Position numbers and translations under genes: made by a program. This document shows, piece by piece, positions 48,229 through 58,141 of a DNA stretch of 64,000 bases (position 1 is its first letter; each line of letters begins with the position of its first letter). The stretch lies in contig CAVPXL010000003.1 of assembly GCA_963709765.1 (NCBI GenBank), positions 1 through 64,000 on the forward strand, in the 5' to 3' direction. Source of the stretch: Roseitranquillus sp963709765 (GTDB taxonomy: Bacteria; Pseudomonadota; Alphaproteobacteria; Rhodobacterales; Rhodobacteraceae). The notes under the pieces were generated by a model. The model worked only from the letters and a program-made list of their open reading frames with translations. It did no database searches and was not told the origin of the DNA.

Positions 48229-49020
48229 ATGACGTCGAAGGAAACGCTGGCGCAGGTTGGCGAGATGCTGTTGAGCGGCGGGATCGAGGTGGTGGATCTG
48301 TCGGGCACGCTGGGCCCTGACACGCCGCTCTTGAAGCTGCCGCCGGAATTCGGCCTGAACACGCCGGAGATCGAGGTCCACAAGATCTCGGAATACGATG
48401 AGAACGGCCCGTTCTGGGCGTGGAACTGGCTCAAGATCGGGGAGCACTCGGGCACCCATTTCGACGCCCCGCACCACTGGATCACCGGCAAGGAATATTC
48501 CGACGGCTACACCGACAGGATCGCCCCGCAGAACTTCGTCGGCCCGGTCAACGTGATCGACTGCTCTGCCGAGGCCGCTGCCGACGCCGATTTTCTGCTG
48601 ACAGCCGACCACGTGAAGGCGTGGGAAGCCGAGCACGGCGAAATCGCCGAGGGCGAGTGGGTCGTAATGCGCAGCGACTGGCACACCCGCGCGGACGACA
48701 AGGATGCGTTCCTGAACGCCGACGAGAACGGCCCGCATTCGCCCGGACCGACGGTCGACTGCATGGAATACCTGATCGCGAAGGGCATCCGCGGCTGGGG
48801 CAGCGAGTGCATCGGCACCGATGCCGGCGCGGCAGGCGGGATGGAGCCGCCGTTCCCCGCACACAACCTCCTGCACAAGTCGAACCGCTACGGGCTCGCC
48901 AGTCTCGCCAATCTCGACAAGGTGCCGGCGAAGGGCGCGATCCTCATCGCGGCGCCGCTGAAGATCGAGAACGGCACCGGGAGTCCGATCCGGGCGCTTG
49001 CCCTGGTTCCGAAGGGCTGA
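48229..49020 (+). CDS. Cyclase-family (KynB-like) metal hydrolase
   Basis: A 263-residue protein of the cyclase/arylformamidase fold. The zinc motif HxGTHxDxPxH is present as HSGTHFDAPHHW (about residues 70-81); the opening VVDLSGTLGPDTPLL and the DWHTR and GSECIGTDAGA segments fit. Known members hydrolyse N-formylkynurenine, isatin or other amides and lactones. The ATG at 48229 is chosen for its GAGGGGAGG site. It is the first gene of the rightward operon and ends four bases before FAD oxidoreductase B. Confidence 0.87.
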   Translation: MTSKETLAQVGEMLLSGGIEVVDLSGTLGPDTPLLKLPPEFGLNTPEIEVHKISEYDENGPFWAWNWLKIGEHSGTHFDAPHHWITGKEYSDGYTDRIAPQNFVGPVNVIDCSAEAAADADFLLTADHVKAWEAEHGEIAEGEWVVMRSDWHTRADDKDAFLNADENGPHSPGPTVDCMEYLIAKGIRGWGSECIGTDAGAAGGMEPPFPAHNLLHKSNRYGLASLANLDKVPAKGAILIAAPLKIENGTGSPIRALALVPKG

Positions 49021-49024
49021 ACCA

Positions 49025-50608
49025 ATGGGCGGAAGGGTGGAGGCGGCTGACTACGTCATTGTCGGCAGCGGCATCAGCGCCCTCGTCGCCGCAGCACTTC
49101 TGGCGCGACGGGGCGAGAGCGTGCTGGTGCTGGAGCGCAGCGACCGCATTGGTGGCTGCCTTCGGTCAGACGAGATCACGGAGCCGGGCTTCGTCCACGA
49201 CGTCATGGCGGCGACGTTCGTGCTTTTCACCACCGGACCGGCCCATGCGGCGCTGGGCGACGATCTCGCACGGCACGGGCTCGACTTCTGCAACGGGTCG
49301 AGCCCGACGGGCGTGCTGCGTCCCGACGGGTCGTCGCTGGTTCTGTCGACGGACCGCGCGGAGAATGCGCGCCGCTTCGACGCGGTGGCGCTGGGCGACG
49401 GCGCGGCCCATCTGGCGCAGATGGGGCATGTGGAAGACAATGCCGACCTGATTTTCGGATTGCTCGGCAGCCGCCTCAAAAGCCGCAAGACGGCGGGGTT
49501 GGTGGGGCGCGAGGCGTGGCGGCGCAGGCCCGCAGGCCTGATGGCGTTCGCCGGCGAAGCGATGGCCTCGTCGCGGGCGCATCTTGAGACGCAGTTCTCG
49601 TCGGACCTTGTCCGCGCCCTCTTCGCGCCGTGGTGCCTGCACGCCGGCTTCAATCCGGAGGCCGCGTTCTCGGGTGAGATGGTCAAGGTCATCGCCTTCG
49701 CGCTGGAAGCGGCAGGCGCGCCGGTCGCCAGGGGTGGCGCAGGCCGTGCGGCGACGGCGTTCGAAAGGCTGATCAGGGAAAATGGCGGCCGCGTCATGAC
49801 CGGATCCGAGGTCCGGCGCATCGAGGTCGCGGGAGGGCGCGCGACGGGCGTCGTCCTGTCGGACGAACGGCTGATCCCCGCGCGCAAGGGTGTCATCTGC
49901 TCTGTCACGCCAAATCAGCTCTACGAGCAGCTCCTCGGGGAGGAGGATGCCGGTGAGAAGCGCGCGCAGGCGCGTGCGTATCGCTACGGCAAGGGCAATT
50001 TCCAGCTTCACTACGCGCTCGATGCCGCGCCCGACTGGGGCGATCCGGCGCTGAACGAGGTGGCGCTGCTGCACCTGACCGACGGGCTCGACGCGGTGTC
50101 GAAGGCGGTGAACGAGGCCGAGCGCGGGATGCTCCCCGAGGCGCCGACGATCTGCGCTGGGCAGCCGGCCGCGCTCGACCCGTCGCGCTGCCCGGCGGGC
50201 AAGGCGATCCTGTGGCTGCAGATCCCGGACGTGCCGCGCACCATCAAGGGCGACGCCGCGGGCCGGATCGACGTGCCCGAAGACGGCGCCTGGTCAGAGG
50301 ATGTGCGCGAGGCCTTCGCGGACCGAGTGGAGGACGTGCTGCGCCGACATATCCGCAATTTCGACGCTATCAAGTTGCGGCGGCGGGCCATGTCGCCCGC
50401 GGACCTGGAGGCGCTGAACGTCAACCTCGTGGGGGGTGACCCCTATGGCGGGGCCTGCACGGTCGATCAATTCTTCACGTGGCGGCCCTTCAAGGACAGC
50501 GTGAACCACCGCACCCACATCCGCGACCTCTACCATATCGGCGCCTCCACCCATCCGGGTCCCGGCCTCGGCGGCGGGTCGGGTGTTCAGGTGGTGGACG
50601 AGCTGTGA
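49025..50608 (+). CDS. CrtI-like FAD-dependent oxidoreductase B
   Basis: A 527-residue paralogue of the divergently encoded oxidoreductase. The FAD turn is DYVIVGSGISALVAAALLAR, with Ala in place of the third Gly. GAGRAATAFERLIRENGG and the C-terminal HIGASTHPGPGLGGGSG complete the pattern. Two related oxidoreductases in opposite operons suggest sequential or heteromeric oxidation of one compound. The start at 49025 is four bases after the cyclase stop, and its own stop overlaps the MarR GTG start (GTGA). Confidence 0.87.
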   Translation: MGGRVEAADYVIVGSGISALVAAALLARRGESVLVLERSDRIGGCLRSDEITEPGFVHDVMAATFVLFTTGPAHAALGDDLARHGLDFCNGSSPTGVLRPDGSSLVLSTDRAENARRFDAVALGDGAAHLAQMGHVEDNADLIFGLLGSRLKSRKTAGLVGREAWRRRPAGLMAFAGEAMASSRAHLETQFSSDLVRALFAPWCLHAGFNPEAAFSGEMVKVIAFALEAAGAPVARGGAGRAATAFERLIRENGGRVMTGSEVRRIEVAGGRATGVVLSDERLIPARKGVICSVTPNQLYEQLLGEEDAGEKRAQARAYRYGKGNFQLHYALDAAPDWGDPALNEVALLHLTDGLDAVSKAVNEAERGMLPEAPTICAGQPAALDPSRCPAGKAILWLQIPDVPRTIKGDAAGRIDVPEDGAWSEDVREAFADRVEDVLRRHIRNFDAIKLRRRAMSPADLEALNVNLVGGDPYGGACTVDQFFTWRPFKDSVNHRTHIRDLYHIGASTHPGPGLGGGSGVQVVDEL

Positions 50609-51099
50609 GCGCGTCGCCGGACCCCGGTACGACACAGGCGGAGGAGGACGTCCCGTCGCTTGGCGAAATCGGCCTGCACCAGTTTCCGCCGTACCTGATG
50701 AACCGCATAATGGGTCGCTACAATGCGGACATGCAGCAGAAACTGAGCACGCTGGGACTGAGCACGTCCAAGGCCCGGGCGCTCGTCGTGCTCGCCGCCC
50801 GAAGCGGGCTGATGGTCAACGAACTGGCGGTTTACTGCGTCATCGAACAGTCGACCATGAGCCGCACGCTCGCCGCCATGATCGACGAGGGGCTGGTGCG
50901 GCGCGAGGAGGACGGACAGGACAGCCGCGCCCGGCGCATGTACCTGACCGACAAGGGGCGCACGCTTTTCGATGCGGCGTGGCCGTCGATGAGCGCGGCG
51001 GCCGACCTCATGCTCGACGGGATCGAGCCCGGAGAGCGCGACCGCTTCGTCACGACGCTGCAGAAGATACTTGGAAACATCCGCCAGCATCCGTTCTGA
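50605..51099 (+). CDS. MarR-family transcriptional regulator
   Basis: A 164-residue MarR protein. The winged helix is at about 55-115 (LSTSKARALVVLAARSG, VIEQSTMSRTLAAMIDEGLV, then EEDGQDSRARRMYLTDKG), flanked by dimerisation helices. The GTG start overlaps the stop of oxidoreductase B, so it is made with the enzymes and is probably the local repressor, released by a pathway intermediate. A perfect inverted repeat lies 23 bases after its stop, before iorA. Confidence 0.9.
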   Translation: MSASPDPGTTQAEEDVPSLGEIGLHQFPPYLMNRIMGRYNADMQQKLSTLGLSTSKARALVVLAARSGLMVNELAVYCVIEQSTMSRTLAAMIDEGLVRREEDGQDSRARRMYLTDKGRTLFDAAWPSMSAAADLMLDGIEPGERDRFVTTLQKILGNIRQHPF

Positions 51100-51122
51100 T
51101 CTGTTGACGGCCCGGCCAGGTC

Positions 51123-51144
51123 TTTATATGCTTTTGCATATAAA
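51123..51144. promoter_or_regulatory. Perfect inverted repeat before iorA
   Basis: TTTATATGC (51123-51131), four T bases, GCATATAAA (51136-51144). All nine pairs match. It lies immediately upstream of the GGGGAGG ribosome site of iorA and 23 bases after the MarR gene. The AT-rich symmetric arms are typical of a MarR-type operator and could overlap an internal promoter. Confidence 0.65.
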
Positions 51145-51159
51145 ATCGGGGAGGACAGG

Positions 51160-53307
51160 GTGGCCGAACGCTCTTTTGCGAAAGAGGTCCAGCACTTGCG
51201 CATGGGCGCCGGTGAGACCTTTCGCGGCGAGGGGATCCTCGCCATCACCAAGGCGCTGCTGGAAAATGGCGTCGGGTATGTGGGCGGTTATCAGGGGGCG
51301 CCGATCAGCCACCTGATGGATGTGCTCGCGGATGCGGAGGAGATCCTCGGCGAACTCGGCGTGCACTACGAGGCGAGCGCCTCTGAAGCCACCGCGGCCG
51401 CGACACTGGCGGCATCCGTCCACTATCCGATCCGTGGCGCGGTCACGTTCAAGTCCACTGTCGGCACCAACGTCGCGTCCGACGCGCTGGCCAACCTCGC
51501 CTCCGGCGGGGTCACCGGCGGCGCGCTGGTGATCGTCGGCGAGGATTACGGCGAAGGCTCCTCGATCATGCAGGAGCGCAGCCACGCCTTTGCCATGAAA
51601 AGTCAGATCTGGCTGCTTGACCCGCGTCCGAACCTGCCTTCGATCGTGAAAGCGGTGGGCGACGGGTTTGCGCTCAGCGAGGCGTCGAACACGCCGGTCA
51701 TGCTCCAGGTGCGGATCCGGTGCTGCCATGTCACCGGCGAATTCGAGGCGCGCGACAATGTCCGTCCGTCCGTGACCGTGCGCGACGCGCTGGAGCGGCC
51801 GCAACGCGACGTGGACAGGATCGTGCTGCCGCCTGCCTCCTACAAGCACGAGCAGGAGAAGATTTCCACGCGCTGGCCGGCCGCCGTCGACCACATCCGC
51901 ACGCATGGCCTGAACGAGACCTTCGGGCCCGAGGCGGCGAAGGTTGGCCTCATCATCCAGGGCGGCATGTACAACGGCGTGATCCGCGCGCTGCAGCGAC
52001 TGGGCCTCGCCGACATCTACGGCGACACCGAGGTCCCGATCTACTGCATGAACGTCACCTACCCGCTGATCGACGAAGAGATCCTCGGTTTCTGTCGCGG
52101 CAAGGATGCCGTGCTCGTCGTGGAGGAGGGTCAGCCGAACTACATCGAGCAGTCGATCGGCGCGATGCTCTACAAGGCCGGCGGCACCACGCAGCTCATC
52201 GGCAAGGGACCCCTGCCGGAGGCCGGTGAACTGACCGGGCAGATCATGTTCGACGGGCTCGGCGCGTTCCTGCGCGATCACGCACCCGACATGCTGCCGC
52301 CCGAAGGGCGCGCGTCGAACGCGCCGGCGCCGCAGCCCGTCCCGCAACTCGCCGACGTGGTGCCGCCGCGGCCGCCCTCCTTCTGTACGGGGTGCCCGGA
52401 ACGGCCAATCTTCGCGGCAACGAAGATGGTCGAGGAGGAACTTGGCCCGCATCTGATCGCCAGCGACATCGGCTGTCACCTGTTCTCCATCAACGCGCCC
52501 TTCGACATTGGGGCCACGACGATGGGCTACGGGCTGGGGCCGGCCTCGGCCTCGGCGTTCAAGGCCGACGGGGCGCGGCGGTCGATCTCGTTCATCGGGG
52601 ATGGCGGTTTCTGGCATAACGGCCTGTCTTCGTCGATCGGCAATGCCGTCTTCAACCAGCATGACGGCGTGATCGTGATCGTCGACAACTACTATTCCGC
52701 AGCCACGGGGGGGCAGGATGTCCTGTCGTCGCGCGCCGCCAACCGCTCCAAGTCGACCAACCACCCGATCGCAGATGCGGTGCGCGGCGTCGGCGTGAAA
52801 TGGGTCCGCCATCTCGACCGGACCTATGACGTGACCGCGATGCGCGACACGCTGAAGGACGCGCTTACGACCGAGGAAACCGGGCCGAAGGTCATCATCG
52901 CCTCGTCCGAATGCATGCTCAACCGTCAGCGTCGGGAAAAGCCGCAGGTCCGCAAGGCGGTCGCCGACGGCAAGCGCGTCGTGCGGACCCGCTTCGGCGT
53001 AGACGAGGACGTCTGCACCGGCGACCACGCCTGTATCCGTCTGTCGGGGTGTCCGTCGCTATCGCTCAAGACACTGGACGACCCGCTGCGCGACGACCCG
53101 GTGGCCGCGATCGACCAATCCTGCGTCGGGTGCGGCAATTGCGGGGAAGTGGCCGATGCCGCGGTTCTCTGCCCGTCCTTCTACAAGGCGGATCTCGTGC
53201 AGAACCCGACCGAGGGCGACCAGCGCGCCAGACGCTGGCGGCGCTGGGTCATCGACCGTCTGCAGGCGCGGCGCGAGCGTTCGCGTCTGCGCTTCGTCCA
53301 TATCTGA
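51160..53307 (+). CDS. iorA: Indolepyruvate-type ferredoxin oxidoreductase, alpha subunit
   Basis: A 715-residue thiamine-diphosphate enzyme that oxidatively decarboxylates 2-oxoacids to acyl-CoA with ferredoxin. The N-terminal pyrimidine-binding half includes GYVGGYQGAPISHLMD. The TPP motif GDGGFWHNGLSSSIGN is near residue 479 with VIVDN downstream. A C-terminal ferredoxin-like region (about 610-690) has cysteines in CTGDHACIRLSGCPS and CVGCGNCG. It starts at the GTG at 51160. The true 2-oxoacid may be aromatic or a dicarboxylic acid such as 2-oxoadipate. Confidence 0.92.
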   Translation: MAERSFAKEVQHLRMGAGETFRGEGILAITKALLENGVGYVGGYQGAPISHLMDVLADAEEILGELGVHYEASASEATAAATLAASVHYPIRGAVTFKSTVGTNVASDALANLASGGVTGGALVIVGEDYGEGSSIMQERSHAFAMKSQIWLLDPRPNLPSIVKAVGDGFALSEASNTPVMLQVRIRCCHVTGEFEARDNVRPSVTVRDALERPQRDVDRIVLPPASYKHEQEKISTRWPAAVDHIRTHGLNETFGPEAAKVGLIIQGGMYNGVIRALQRLGLADIYGDTEVPIYCMNVTYPLIDEEILGFCRGKDAVLVVEEGQPNYIEQSIGAMLYKAGGTTQLIGKGPLPEAGELTGQIMFDGLGAFLRDHAPDMLPPEGRASNAPAPQPVPQLADVVPPRPPSFCTGCPERPIFAATKMVEEELGPHLIASDIGCHLFSINAPFDIGATTMGYGLGPASASAFKADGARRSISFIGDGGFWHNGLSSSIGNAVFNQHDGVIVIVDNYYSAATGGQDVLSSRAANRSKSTNHPIADAVRGVGVKWVRHLDRTYDVTAMRDTLKDALTTEETGPKVIIASSECMLNRQRREKPQVRKAVADGKRVVRTRFGVDEDVCTGDHACIRLSGCPSLSLKTLDDPLRDDPVAAIDQSCVGCGNCGEVADAAVLCPSFYKADLVQNPTEGDQRARRWRRWVIDRLQARRERSRLRFVHI

Positions 53308-53325
53308 CCGGAAGGGGACAGAACC

Positions 53326-54915
53326 ATGAACGTCCAGAACCTCCCCGACCTGCCTCAGGCGCGCGAGGACACGACAGGCACCATCATCAAGCTGGCCATC
53401 CTCGCCGTCGGCGGTCAGGGCGGCGGCGTGCTCACCAACTGGGTGACGGATCTGGCGCGGCGCGGCGGCTATCTTGCGCAGGCGACCTCGGTCGCGGGCG
53501 TGGCGCAGCGCACCGGATCGACGATCTACTACATCGAGATGGCCCGCGACGAGGGCCGAGCACCCGTCTTTGCGCTGACGCCCTCGCCCGGCGACGTGGA
53601 CATCATGATCGCGGCGGAACTGATGGAAGCCGGACGCGCGATCATGCGGGGGTTCGTGACGCCCGACCGCACGACGCTCATCGCTTCCACGCACCGGATC
53701 CTGGCGACCACTGAAAAGGTCGTTCCCGGCGACGGGCGGGTGGAGGCCGATCCGGTGCTCCAGGAAGCGCGGCAGAGCGCCCACCGCGCGATCTGCCTCG
53801 ATCTGGAAGCAGCGGCCGCCGGGGCCGGAAGCGTGATCTCCGCCAGCCTCTTCGGTGCGCTCGCCGGCAGCGGCGCCCTGCCATTCGATCGGGCGCTCTT
53901 CGAGGAGACGATCCGCGCCTCGGGCCGGGGCGTGGAGGCAAGCCTGCGGGCCTTCGCCGCGGGGTTCGATGGAGCGGAAGGGTCGCGCGACGCGGGTGGC
54001 CGCCGTCAGGAAGAGGCGCCGCTGCCGGCGACGGGCGCGCCCGAACCCGCGTCGGTCACTGACGCGGGCGCGGCGCCGGACGGGCCGGATGTGGTGCTGG
54101 CCGAATGGCGCGATCTTTCCCGGCGCCTCGACCGGTTGCCCGATCCCTTGCGCCCGATCGCGCGGAGCGGGCTCACGAAGGTCGTCGATTATCAGGATGT
54201 CCGCTACGGGGCCGAGTACCTCGACCGCCTCGATCTTGCGCTGAAAGCGGATTCGGAAGATCGCGGCTGGCACTTCTCGCGGGAGGCGGCGAAATATCTC
54301 GCCAACGCCATGACCTATGACGACGTCATCCGTGTGGCTGACCTCAAGACGCGTCCCTCGCGCGAAACCCGCCTGCGCCGCGAGCAGGACGTCGGCGTGG
54401 ACGATATCGTGCTGGTCACCGAGTATTTTCACCCCCGCGCCGAAGAGGTGTGCGGCATCATGCCCGCGCGTCTGGGAAGATGGGTGGAGGCGCGCCCGCG
54501 GGTCTTCGGCTGGCTCGGGCGGCGGCTCGACAAGGGGCGGCACTTGCGCACCGACGCGCTCAGCGGGTTCGTGCCGCTCTGGCTGGTGGCCGGGCTGAAG
54601 CGCTGGCGTCGCAGTCTGCGGCGGCACGAAATGGAGCAGGCGCATCTGAATGCCTGGTTCGACCTGGCGGTGGCCGAGGCCGCGCGGGACTACGCCGTGG
54701 GTGTCGAGGTTCTGCGGTGTCGGCGGCTCATCAAGGGATACTCCGACACCCATAGCCGGGGCCTGTCGAAATTCGCGCGGGTGCTCGGCGGGCTGGACAT
54801 GCTGCGCGGAAGGCCGGACGCTGCCGACTGGCTGCGACGCCTGCGCGAGGCCGCGTTGCGCGACGAGAAGGGCGAGGAGCTGGACGGGGCCCTCAAGACC
54901 GTCGCCACGCTTTGA
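53326..54915 (+). CDS. iorB: Indolepyruvate-type oxidoreductase, beta subunit with C-terminal extension
   Basis: Partner of the alpha subunit, 529 residues. Residues about 20-200 are the pyruvate-ferredoxin-oxidoreductase gamma domain (ILAVGGQGGGVLTNWVTDLA, then TSVAGVAQRTGSTIYYIEM). Residues about 230-515 form a second domain of the DUF6537 type found in proteobacterial forms, absent from the roughly 200-residue archaeal IorB. It lies 18 bases after iorA. The large palindrome at 54919 starts four bases after its stop. Confidence 0.88.
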   Translation: MNVQNLPDLPQAREDTTGTIIKLAILAVGGQGGGVLTNWVTDLARRGGYLAQATSVAGVAQRTGSTIYYIEMARDEGRAPVFALTPSPGDVDIMIAAELMEAGRAIMRGFVTPDRTTLIASTHRILATTEKVVPGDGRVEADPVLQEARQSAHRAICLDLEAAAAGAGSVISASLFGALAGSGALPFDRALFEETIRASGRGVEASLRAFAAGFDGAEGSRDAGGRRQEEAPLPATGAPEPASVTDAGAAPDGPDVVLAEWRDLSRRLDRLPDPLRPIARSGLTKVVDYQDVRYGAEYLDRLDLALKADSEDRGWHFSREAAKYLANAMTYDDVIRVADLKTRPSRETRLRREQDVGVDDIVLVTEYFHPRAEEVCGIMPARLGRWVEARPRVFGWLGRRLDKGRHLRTDALSGFVPLWLVAGLKRWRRSLRRHEMEQAHLNAWFDLAVAEAARDYAVGVEVLRCRRLIKGYSDTHSRGLSKFARVLGGLDMLRGRPDAADWLRRLREAALRDEKGEELDGALKTVATL

Positions 54916-54918
54916 CGC

Positions 54919-54956
54919 GATCATTTCAAGCCTGAAGTTTCAGACTTGAAATGATC
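54919..54956. promoter_or_regulatory. Palindromic operator, site 2
   Basis: A 38-base near-perfect palindrome: 17 of 18 pairs match around a central GT. The core is TTCAAGCC, ten bases, GACTTGAA, with GATCAT/ATGATC outer arms. It lies between iorB and the thiolase gene, 88 bases before the thiolase ATG. It matches site 1 at 39151, with one base less spacing between half-sites. There is no T-run, so it is an operator rather than a terminator. Confidence 0.78.
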
Positions 54957-55044
54957 TGCACGATCCCTGACACCGGCAGGAAGAAACCGGGATATGAGAT
55001 GCAGGCGCCCTAAGTCCTGCAACGAGGAACCGAAGGGAGGTCGC

Positions 55045-56244
<1,200 letters not shown>

Positions 56245-56246
56245 CG

Positions 56247-57482
56247 ATGAACGCCAAGGATGTGACCCACGCCCCGACCTCGCCCGAACAGGCGCGCGCC
56301 CACATGGCCACCTTCAGCTGGGACGATCCGTTCCTGCTGGAAGAGCAGCTGACGGAAGAGGAGCGGATGATCCGCGACGCCGCGCGCGGCTATTGCCAGG
56401 ACAGGCTCTTGTCCCGCGTGATCGAGGCCAACCGCCACGAGGTCTTCGACCGCGAGATCATGACCGAACTGGGGGCGCAGGGCCTGCTGGGCGCGACGAT
56501 CCCCGAGGAATACGGTGGCGCCGGCGCGAACTATGTCGCCTACGGCCTGATCGCCCGCGAGGTGGAGCGGGTCGACAGCGGCTACCGCTCGGCCATGTCG
56601 GTGCAATCGAGCCTCGTGATGCATCCGATCTTCGCCTACGGCACCGAGGAGCAGCGCAAGAAGTACCTGCCAAAGCTCGCCAGCGGCGAATGGGTCGGCT
56701 GCTTCGGCCTGACCGAGCCCGACCACGGGTCCGACCCCGGTTCGATGGTGACGCGCGCGCGGAAAGTCGACGGCGGCTACCAGCTTTCGGGCGCCAAGAA
56801 CTGGATCACCAACTCGCCCATCGCGGATGTTTTTGTCATCTGGGCCAAATCCGACGCCCATGACGGCAAGATCAAGGGCTTCGTGCTGGAGAAAGGCATG
56901 AAGGGGCTCAACGCGCCCAAGATCGAGGGCAAGTTTTCCCTTCGCGCCTCGACCACCGGCATGATCCAGATGTCCGATGTCTTCGTGCCCGAAGAGAACC
57001 TGCTTCCCGAGGTGCAGGGGCTGGCCGGTCCGTTCGGCTGTCTCAACCGCGCGCGGTATGGCATTTCCTGGGGTGCGATGGGTGCGGCCGAGGCGTGCCT
57101 GCACGCGGCGCGGCAATACACGATCGACCGCAAGCAGTTCGGGCGCCCCCTGGCACAGACCCAGCTCATCCAGAAGAAGCTGTCGGACGCGATGACCGAG
57201 ATCAGCCTCGGCCTGCAGGGCAGCCTGCGCCTCGGGCGGCTGTTTGACGAGCACCGCGCACCGGCCGAGCTCATCTCCCTGATGAAGCGGAACAATTGCG
57301 GCAAGGCGCTGACCATTGCGCGGGAGGCGCGTGACATGCTCGGCGGCAACGGCATCTCGGACGAATATCCGGTGATCCGTCATGTCATGAACCTCGAGGC
57401 GGTCAATACCTACGAGGGCACGCACGACGTGCACGCGCTGATCCTCGGCCGGTCGATCACCGGGTTGCAGGCGTTCAGCTGA
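56247..57482 (+). CDS. gcdH: Glutaryl-CoA dehydrogenase
   Basis: FAD acyl-CoA dehydrogenase that oxidises and decarboxylates glutaryl-CoA to crotonyl-CoA. It has 411 residues. The catalytic Glu is in EAVNTYEGTHDVHALILGR near the end, and the glutaryl-carboxylate-binding Arg is in SGYRSAMSVQSSLVMHPI, both characteristic of GcdH rather than other acyl-CoA dehydrogenases. FAD contacts include FGLTEPDHGSDPGSM. Coupling with thiolase and the 2-oxoacid oxidoreductase suggests a 2-oxoadipate/glutaryl-CoA route. Confidence 0.93.
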   Translation: MNAKDVTHAPTSPEQARAHMATFSWDDPFLLEEQLTEEERMIRDAARGYCQDRLLSRVIEANRHEVFDREIMTELGAQGLLGATIPEEYGGAGANYVAYGLIAREVERVDSGYRSAMSVQSSLVMHPIFAYGTEEQRKKYLPKLASGEWVGCFGLTEPDHGSDPGSMVTRARKVDGGYQLSGAKNWITNSPIADVFVIWAKSDAHDGKIKGFVLEKGMKGLNAPKIEGKFSLRASTTGMIQMSDVFVPEENLLPEVQGLAGPFGCLNRARYGISWGAMGAAEACLHAARQYTIDRKQFGRPLAQTQLIQKKLSDAMTEISLGLQGSLRLGRLFDEHRAPAELISLMKRNNCGKALTIAREARDMLGGNGISDEYPVIRHVMNLEAVNTYEGTHDVHALILGRSITGLQAFS

Positions 57483-57484
57483 AC

Positions 57485-58036
57485 TCAGCTCTGACGGTGG
57501 GTCGCCGCCGTCAGCGCCGCCCTGTCGTAGAGGCCGGTGAGAATCTCCAGGGTTCTCTCGGCCTCCGCGAAGGCCTGCTCGGGGTCGTCGAGACGCCCGA
57601 GTAGCGCGACCAGCAATTGCTGGCGGACGTCGGCATATCGGTCGGTCACCTCGCGGCCCTTTTCCGATACCATGTAGACCACTCCGCTGCGCGACGCGCC
57701 TTCGCGGAGGACAAGACCCGCCTTCAGCAGCTTTCTCAACCCGTACTGGATGTTTGGCATGTCCTCCCGGTTGGTGAGACGGGCCAGCTCCTTGGCGGAC
57801 TTGGGCCGGTCATTCATCCGGATGACGTGGAGCAGGGCATTCTCGAAGCCGCTCGCCTCGGCTTCGCCGCTCATGGCGAGACACTCTACCTGCCAGCGGG
57901 CAAACAACTCGCCCGCCCGCATCAGCGCATATTCGAGTTCGGTCAGACGCACTTCGAGCGGCGTCGTCGCGAGATGCCAGCTTCTGTCGAGATTCGCATC
58001 CGGCACGTGGGCGGGGTCTTCGCTGATATTTTCCAT
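57485..58036 (-). CDS. Winged-helix (MarR-like) transcriptional regulator
   Basis: A 183-residue regulator with a central winged helix (about 75-135: RPKSAKELARLTNREDMPNI then QYGLRKLLKAGLVLREG) and flanking helices. It belongs to a MarR-related group seen beside aromatic or heterocycle catabolic genes. It is divergent from the LLM monooxygenase gene, and symmetric elements overlap its own start. It is a second candidate for the regulator that binds the 39.15 and 54.92 kb palindromes. Confidence 0.82.
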   Translation of the reverse strand: MENISEDPAHVPDANLDRSWHLATTPLEVRLTELEYALMRAGELFARWQVECLAMSGEAEASGFENALLHVIRMNDRPKSAKELARLTNREDMPNIQYGLRKLLKAGLVLREGASRSGVVYMVSEKGREVTDRYADVRQQLLVALLGRLDDPEQAFAEAERTLEILTGLYDRAALTAATHRQS

Positions 58037-58049
58037 TGGAAAACTTTCC
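58029..58049. promoter_or_regulatory. Candidate autoregulatory operator
   Basis: TTTTCC-ATT-GGAAAA followed directly by CTTTCC gives two overlapping inverted repeats across the start codon of the winged-helix regulator. A further TTTTT-GATCC-AAAAA element lies at 58088-58102, nearer the monooxygenase. Both sit in the 105-base divergent promoter gap. Confidence 0.45.
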
Positions 58050-58141
58050 GAAACCGCGAACGATTATACAAGCAATTTTCACATTGATTTTTGATCCAAA
58101 AAGTTATTCAATCACCCTGCAGCCAAGCTAGGGAGGTTTCG

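Noticed and set aside
46466..50608. The two CrtI-like proteins as carotenoid desaturases
   Set aside because: No phytoene synthase, cyclase or other crt gene is nearby; the neighbours are import, 2-oxoacid and acyl-CoA enzymes.
51124..53028. A 634-codon open frame on the minus strand opposite iorA
   Set aside because: It mirrors the codon structure of iorA in a high-GC genome; the translation is His/Arg/Asp-rich with no domain. The same holds for long antisense frames opposite dnaK (10915-12678), gltB (26087-27724) and others.
54919..54956. The large palindrome after iorB as a transcription terminator
   Set aside because: No T-run follows on either strand, the arms are AT-rich, and a sister copy lies before another operon, which fits an operator.
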